Under the pieces are notes generated by a model, which was given only the letters and a program-made list of their open reading frames with translations, was not told where the DNA came from and did not search any database. Position numbers and translations under genes: made by a program. This document shows, one piece after another, positions 61,571 to 64,000 of a stretch of 64,000 bases of DNA (within the stretch, counting starts at the first letter, position 1; every line of letters starts with the position of its first letter). This stretch comes from Hyphomicrobiales bacterium (lineage in GTDB: Bacteria > Pseudomonadota > Alphaproteobacteria > Rhizobiales > Xanthobacteraceae). The stretch spans positions 186,001 to 250,000 of the forward strand of contig JAFKKG010000008.1 in the NCBI GenBank assembly GCA_017305715.1, given 5' to 3'.

Positions 61571-63199
61571 ATGAACTCAACATCCGGCGGCGAAGCGATC
61601 GTCAACGGCCTCGTCGCGCATGGTGTCGACACCGTGTTCGGCCTGCCCGGCGCGCAGATCTACGGCCTGTTCGACGCCTTCCATCAGGCGCAGTTGAAAG
61701 TGATCGGCGCGCGGCACGAGCAGGCCTGCGGCTACATGGCCTTCGGCTATGCACGCGCGAGCGGCCGGCCCGGCGTGTTCAGCGTGGTGCCCGGTCCCGG
61801 CGTGCTCAACGCCGGCGCGGCGCTTCTCACCGCGTTCGGCGCCAACGAGCCGGTGCTGTGCCTCACGGGACAGGTGCCGACCGCGTTTCTCGGCAAGGGC
61901 CGCGGCCATCTGCACGAGATGCCGGACCAGCTTGCGACGCTGCGTACCTTCGTGAAATGGGCCGACCGGATCGAATATCCCGACGATGCCCCGGCCAAGG
62001 TATCGCGCGCGTTTCAGGAAATGCTGTCGGGACGCCGCGGCCCGGTATCGCTGGAAATGCCATGGGACGTGTTCACGCAACGCACGCAGGTCGCGGGCTC
62101 CACGCCGTTCGATCCCTTCCCCGCCCCGCAACCCGATCCTGATCGCGTCAAGGCGGCGGCGGCGCTGATATCGGGCAGCAAGCGGCCGATGATCTTTGTC
62201 GGCAGCGGCGCGATCCATGCGCGGGAGGAAATCCTCGAACTCGCCGAGATGATCGACGCGCCCGTGGTGGCGTTCCGCAGCGGCCGCGGCATCGTCAGTA
62301 ACGCGCATGAACTCGGGCTGACGATGGCGGCGGCCTACAAATTGTGGCCGACCACGGATTTGATGATAGGCATCGGCACGCGGCTGGAATTGCCGACGAT
62401 GTCGCGCTGGCCCTATCGGCCCGACGGCCTGAAATCGATCCGCATCGACATCGACCCGGTGGAAATGCGCCGCTTCACGCCGGATACCGCCGTGATCTCC
62501 GACGCCAAGGCCGGCACCGCCGATCTCGTCGCCGCGGTGCGAAAAGCCGGCTACAGCAAGACCAGTGGCAGACGTTCTGCGATCCGCGAGGCCACGGCCG
62601 CGGCGCAGGAAGAAATCCAGCAGATCCAGCCGCAGATGGCTTACCTGAAAATCCTGCGCGAGGTGCTGCCGCCGAACGCCATCGTCACCGATGAATTGTC
62701 GCAGGTCGGCTTCGCCTCGTGGTACGGCTTTCCGATCTACGAGCCGCGCACCTTCATCACGTCAGGCTATCAGGGCACGCTCGGCTCGGGCTTTCCGACC
62801 GCGCTCGGCGCCAAGGTCGCGCATCCGGACCGGCCGGTGGTCGCCATCACCGGCGACGGCGGCTTCATGTTCGGCGTGCAGGAGCTCTCGACCGCTGTTC
62901 AGTTCAAGATCGGCGTGGTGACGCTGATCTTCAACAACAACGCCTATGGCAATGTGCGGCGCGACCAGCGCGAACGTTTCGACGGCCGCGTGGTGGCGTC
63001 AGATCTGGTCAACCCGGATTTCGTCAAGCTCGCCGAATCCTTCGGCGTCGGCGCCGCGCGCGTCACCTCGCCGGATCACTTCCGCCCCGCGCTGGAAAAG
63101 GCGCTGGCCGACGGCGGGCCTTACGTGATTTCGGTGGAAGTGCCGACGGATTCCGAAGTGAGCCCCTGGACGTTCATTCATCCCGTGAAGAACATCTAA
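61571..63199 (+). CDS. Thiamine-diphosphate-dependent enzyme (acetolactate synthase large-subunit-like)
   Basis: A 542-residue TPP enzyme. Catalytic Glu50 (GARHEQACGYMAFGYAR), a central NAD/FAD-like domain, and the C-terminal TPP motif TGDGGFMFG...NNNAYGN. Like AHAS/benzoylformate-decarboxylase/oxalyl-CoA-decarboxylase branch. Last gene of the hpa operon, 31 bases after the FAH gene. Its role there is not part of the known pathway. Not likely the main acetolactate synthase (no ilvH follows). Confidence 0.82.
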   Translation: MNSTSGGEAIVNGLVAHGVDTVFGLPGAQIYGLFDAFHQAQLKVIGARHEQACGYMAFGYARASGRPGVFSVVPGPGVLNAGAALLTAFGANEPVLCLTGQVPTAFLGKGRGHLHEMPDQLATLRTFVKWADRIEYPDDAPAKVSRAFQEMLSGRRGPVSLEMPWDVFTQRTQVAGSTPFDPFPAPQPDPDRVKAAAALISGSKRPMIFVGSGAIHAREEILELAEMIDAPVVAFRSGRGIVSNAHELGLTMAAAYKLWPTTDLMIGIGTRLELPTMSRWPYRPDGLKSIRIDIDPVEMRRFTPDTAVISDAKAGTADLVAAVRKAGYSKTSGRRSAIREATAAAQEEIQQIQPQMAYLKILREVLPPNAIVTDELSQVGFASWYGFPIYEPRTFITSGYQGTLGSGFPTALGAKVAHPDRPVVAITGDGGFMFGVQELSTAVQFKIGVVTLIFNNNAYGNVRRDQRERFDGRVVASDLVNPDFVKLAESFGVGAARVTSPDHFRPALEKALADGGPYVISVEVPTDSEVSPWTFIHPVKNI

Positions 63200-63209
63200 G
63201 CGATAATTT

Positions 63210-63289
63210 CGTCATTCCGGGGCGCGCAGAGCGCGAACCCGGAATCTCGAGATTCCGGGTCTGGTCCTTCGGACCATCCCGGAATGACG
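63210..63289. repeat. Dispersed palindromic repeat (CGTCATTCCGG type)
   Basis: Begins CGTCATTCCGGGGCGCG and ends CCATCCCGGAATGACG; inner GAACCCGGAATCTC and GAGATTCCGGGTC pair. Lies between the convergent TPP enzyme and MFS genes and may end both transcripts. Confidence 0.8.
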
Positions 63290-63291
63290 AA

Positions 63292-64000
63292 CTAAATTCT
63301 TCTCGCCTGCAGGCTTCGTTGCGCCCGCGATGCAGCGATCACCAGCAGGCCTGCGCCGGCAACCGCCCAGCACGCGACCGGCGCCCAGTGCAGCAGAGGC
63401 GCGTATTCCGGCAGCTTTTGCAGGCCGCCGGCGACCGCCGCCATCCGCGCAAAGGTCGCCAGCGCCAGCGCGGAAAATACCAGCCCGATCACCTTGCCTT
63501 CCGCGCCGGTCTCGCCGATCGCCAGCGCCGCCGACACCGCGCTCATCAGCATGCAGCCCCACGCCGCGCCCGCCACGAACTGCGCGGGGATCAGCATATT
63601 GAGGCTGCCGGACAGCTCGGCGGCAAGCACGGCCAGTGCGCCGAACAGGCCGGCCGCGCCCATCACGACCAGCCCGCCGCGGTGCTTGACCACGACGCTG
63701 GCCGGAAACATCGCGATGTTGAAACCGATCCAGAATACCGGCATCAGCCATTGCAATTGGTCCGCCGTGGTGAAGCGCAGGAAGAACGACGAACTGTTGA
63801 GGCTGAAATGCAGTTGATAGCCGAGCGACAGGATCAGCATCGACGCGATGAAGATCATCGGCACGAAGCTCAGCGCCTTCACCGGAACCACCGCTTCGCT
63901 TGAGCTGGGTGCCTGCTGCGCAGCGGCGCGTTCGACCTTCGACAGCGCCAGCGTGGTGAGCAGCAGGACCACGCCCGAAATCAGGAACGGAATCCGCGGA
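63292..64000 (-). CDS. MFS transporter, C-terminal half (5' end outside window)
   Basis: The frame is open to the end of the window (reading PRIPFLISGVVLLLTTLALS inward), so only the last six-helix half of a major-facilitator protein is seen. Hydrophobic helices and loop residues (a KHRGG loop, a long hydrophilic linker after the first visible helix) fit. Convergent to the hpa operon; may carry an aromatic acid, but that is inference. Confidence 0.78.
   Translation of the reverse strand, partial: PRIPFLISGVVLLLTTLALSKVERAAAQQAPSSSEAVVPVKALSFVPMIFIASMLILSLGYQLHFSLNSSSFFLRFTTADQLQWLMPVFWIGFNIAMFPASVVVKHRGGLVVMGAAGLFGALAVLAAELSGSLNMLIPAQFVAGAAWGCMLMSAVSAALAIGETGAEGKVIGLVFSALALATFARMAAVAGGLQKLPEYAPLLHWAPVACWAVAGAGLLVIAASRAQRSLQARRI

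Noticed and set aside
1-64000. CRISPR arrays, tRNA, rRNA, insertion sequences and prophage genes
   Set aside because: Looked for by eye; no regularly spaced repeats of CRISPR type, no tRNA cloverleaf or CCA-end genes and no transposase or integrase products were recognised. A tRNA scan would settle it.

Overview
The window is high-GC DNA from an alphaproteobacterium. It most resembles Bradyrhizobium or a close relative such as Rhodopseudomonas (Nitrobacteraceae). This placement rests on the complete hopanoid block with hpnO, hpnP and two MMPL-type transporters, on the dispersed palindromic repeats of the kind common in Bradyrhizobium chromosomes, and on the many small secreted and amidohydrolase genes. 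It is an inference from gene content, not from a marker gene. No rRNA, tRNA, CRISPR array, insertion sequence or phage gene was recognised. The region reads as ordinary chromosome made of adjoining metabolic islands.

Layout. 1-7.5 kb: the 3' end of a PiT phosphate transporter, a tandem pair of M20 amidohydrolases with duplicated upstream sequence, a GMC oxidoreductase coupled to an alpha/beta hydrolase, and two small proteins (one histidine-rich, one secreted). 7.8-12 kb: a TetR-led operon with an AidB-type acyl-CoA dehydrogenase, a class II aldolase and a DUF2520 Rossmann protein, then a GFA-fold protein. 12.5-33.8 kb: the hopanoid region. It holds hpnO, hpnN, ispH-hpnH, the overlapping operon hpnC-hpnD-hpnE-shc-hpnG, two secreted proteins, a second MMPL transporter, and the C-2 hopanoid methylase hpnP placed between the two ethanolamine ammonia-lyase subunit genes eutB and eutC. 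34.9-44.8 kb: a chemoreceptor, then a catabolic island (SDR, two Old-Yellow-Enzyme-family proteins, orphan substrate-binding protein, CoA-transferase, amidohydrolase) ending in a divergent IclR regulator with a repeated AT-rich site upstream. 44.8-51.5 kb: a three-gene transglutaminase / ATP-grasp-alpha-E / transglutaminase-DUF2126 operon that looks like an uncharacterised peptide or amide-bond system. 51.7-55.8 kb: a GDSL-type esterase, a UxaA-type dehydratase, an HpcH/HpaI aldolase and an Ldh2-family dehydrogenase. 56-63.2 kb: a homoprotocatechuate meta-cleavage operon (hpaR divergent from hpaH-hpaF-hpaE-hpaD-FAH hydrolase-TPP enzyme). The window ends in a partial MFS transporter.

How they work together. 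IspH supplies isoprenyl diphosphates. HpnC, HpnD and HpnE make squalene and Shc cyclises it to hopene. HpnH adds adenosine, HpnG removes adenine, HpnO aminates the side chain, HpnP methylates C-2, and HpnN moves hopanoids to the outer membrane. In the hpa operon HpaD, E, F, the FAH hydrolase and HpaH would carry homoprotocatechuate to the aldolase step; the HpcH/HpaI aldolase at 53.8-54.6 kb could supply that step but lies in a separate operon.

The most rewarding places for a second look are the hpnP insertion between eutB and eutC, the transglutaminase/ATP-grasp operon, the IclR-linked OYE island, and the duplicated M20 genes with a conserved sigma-54-like promoter.
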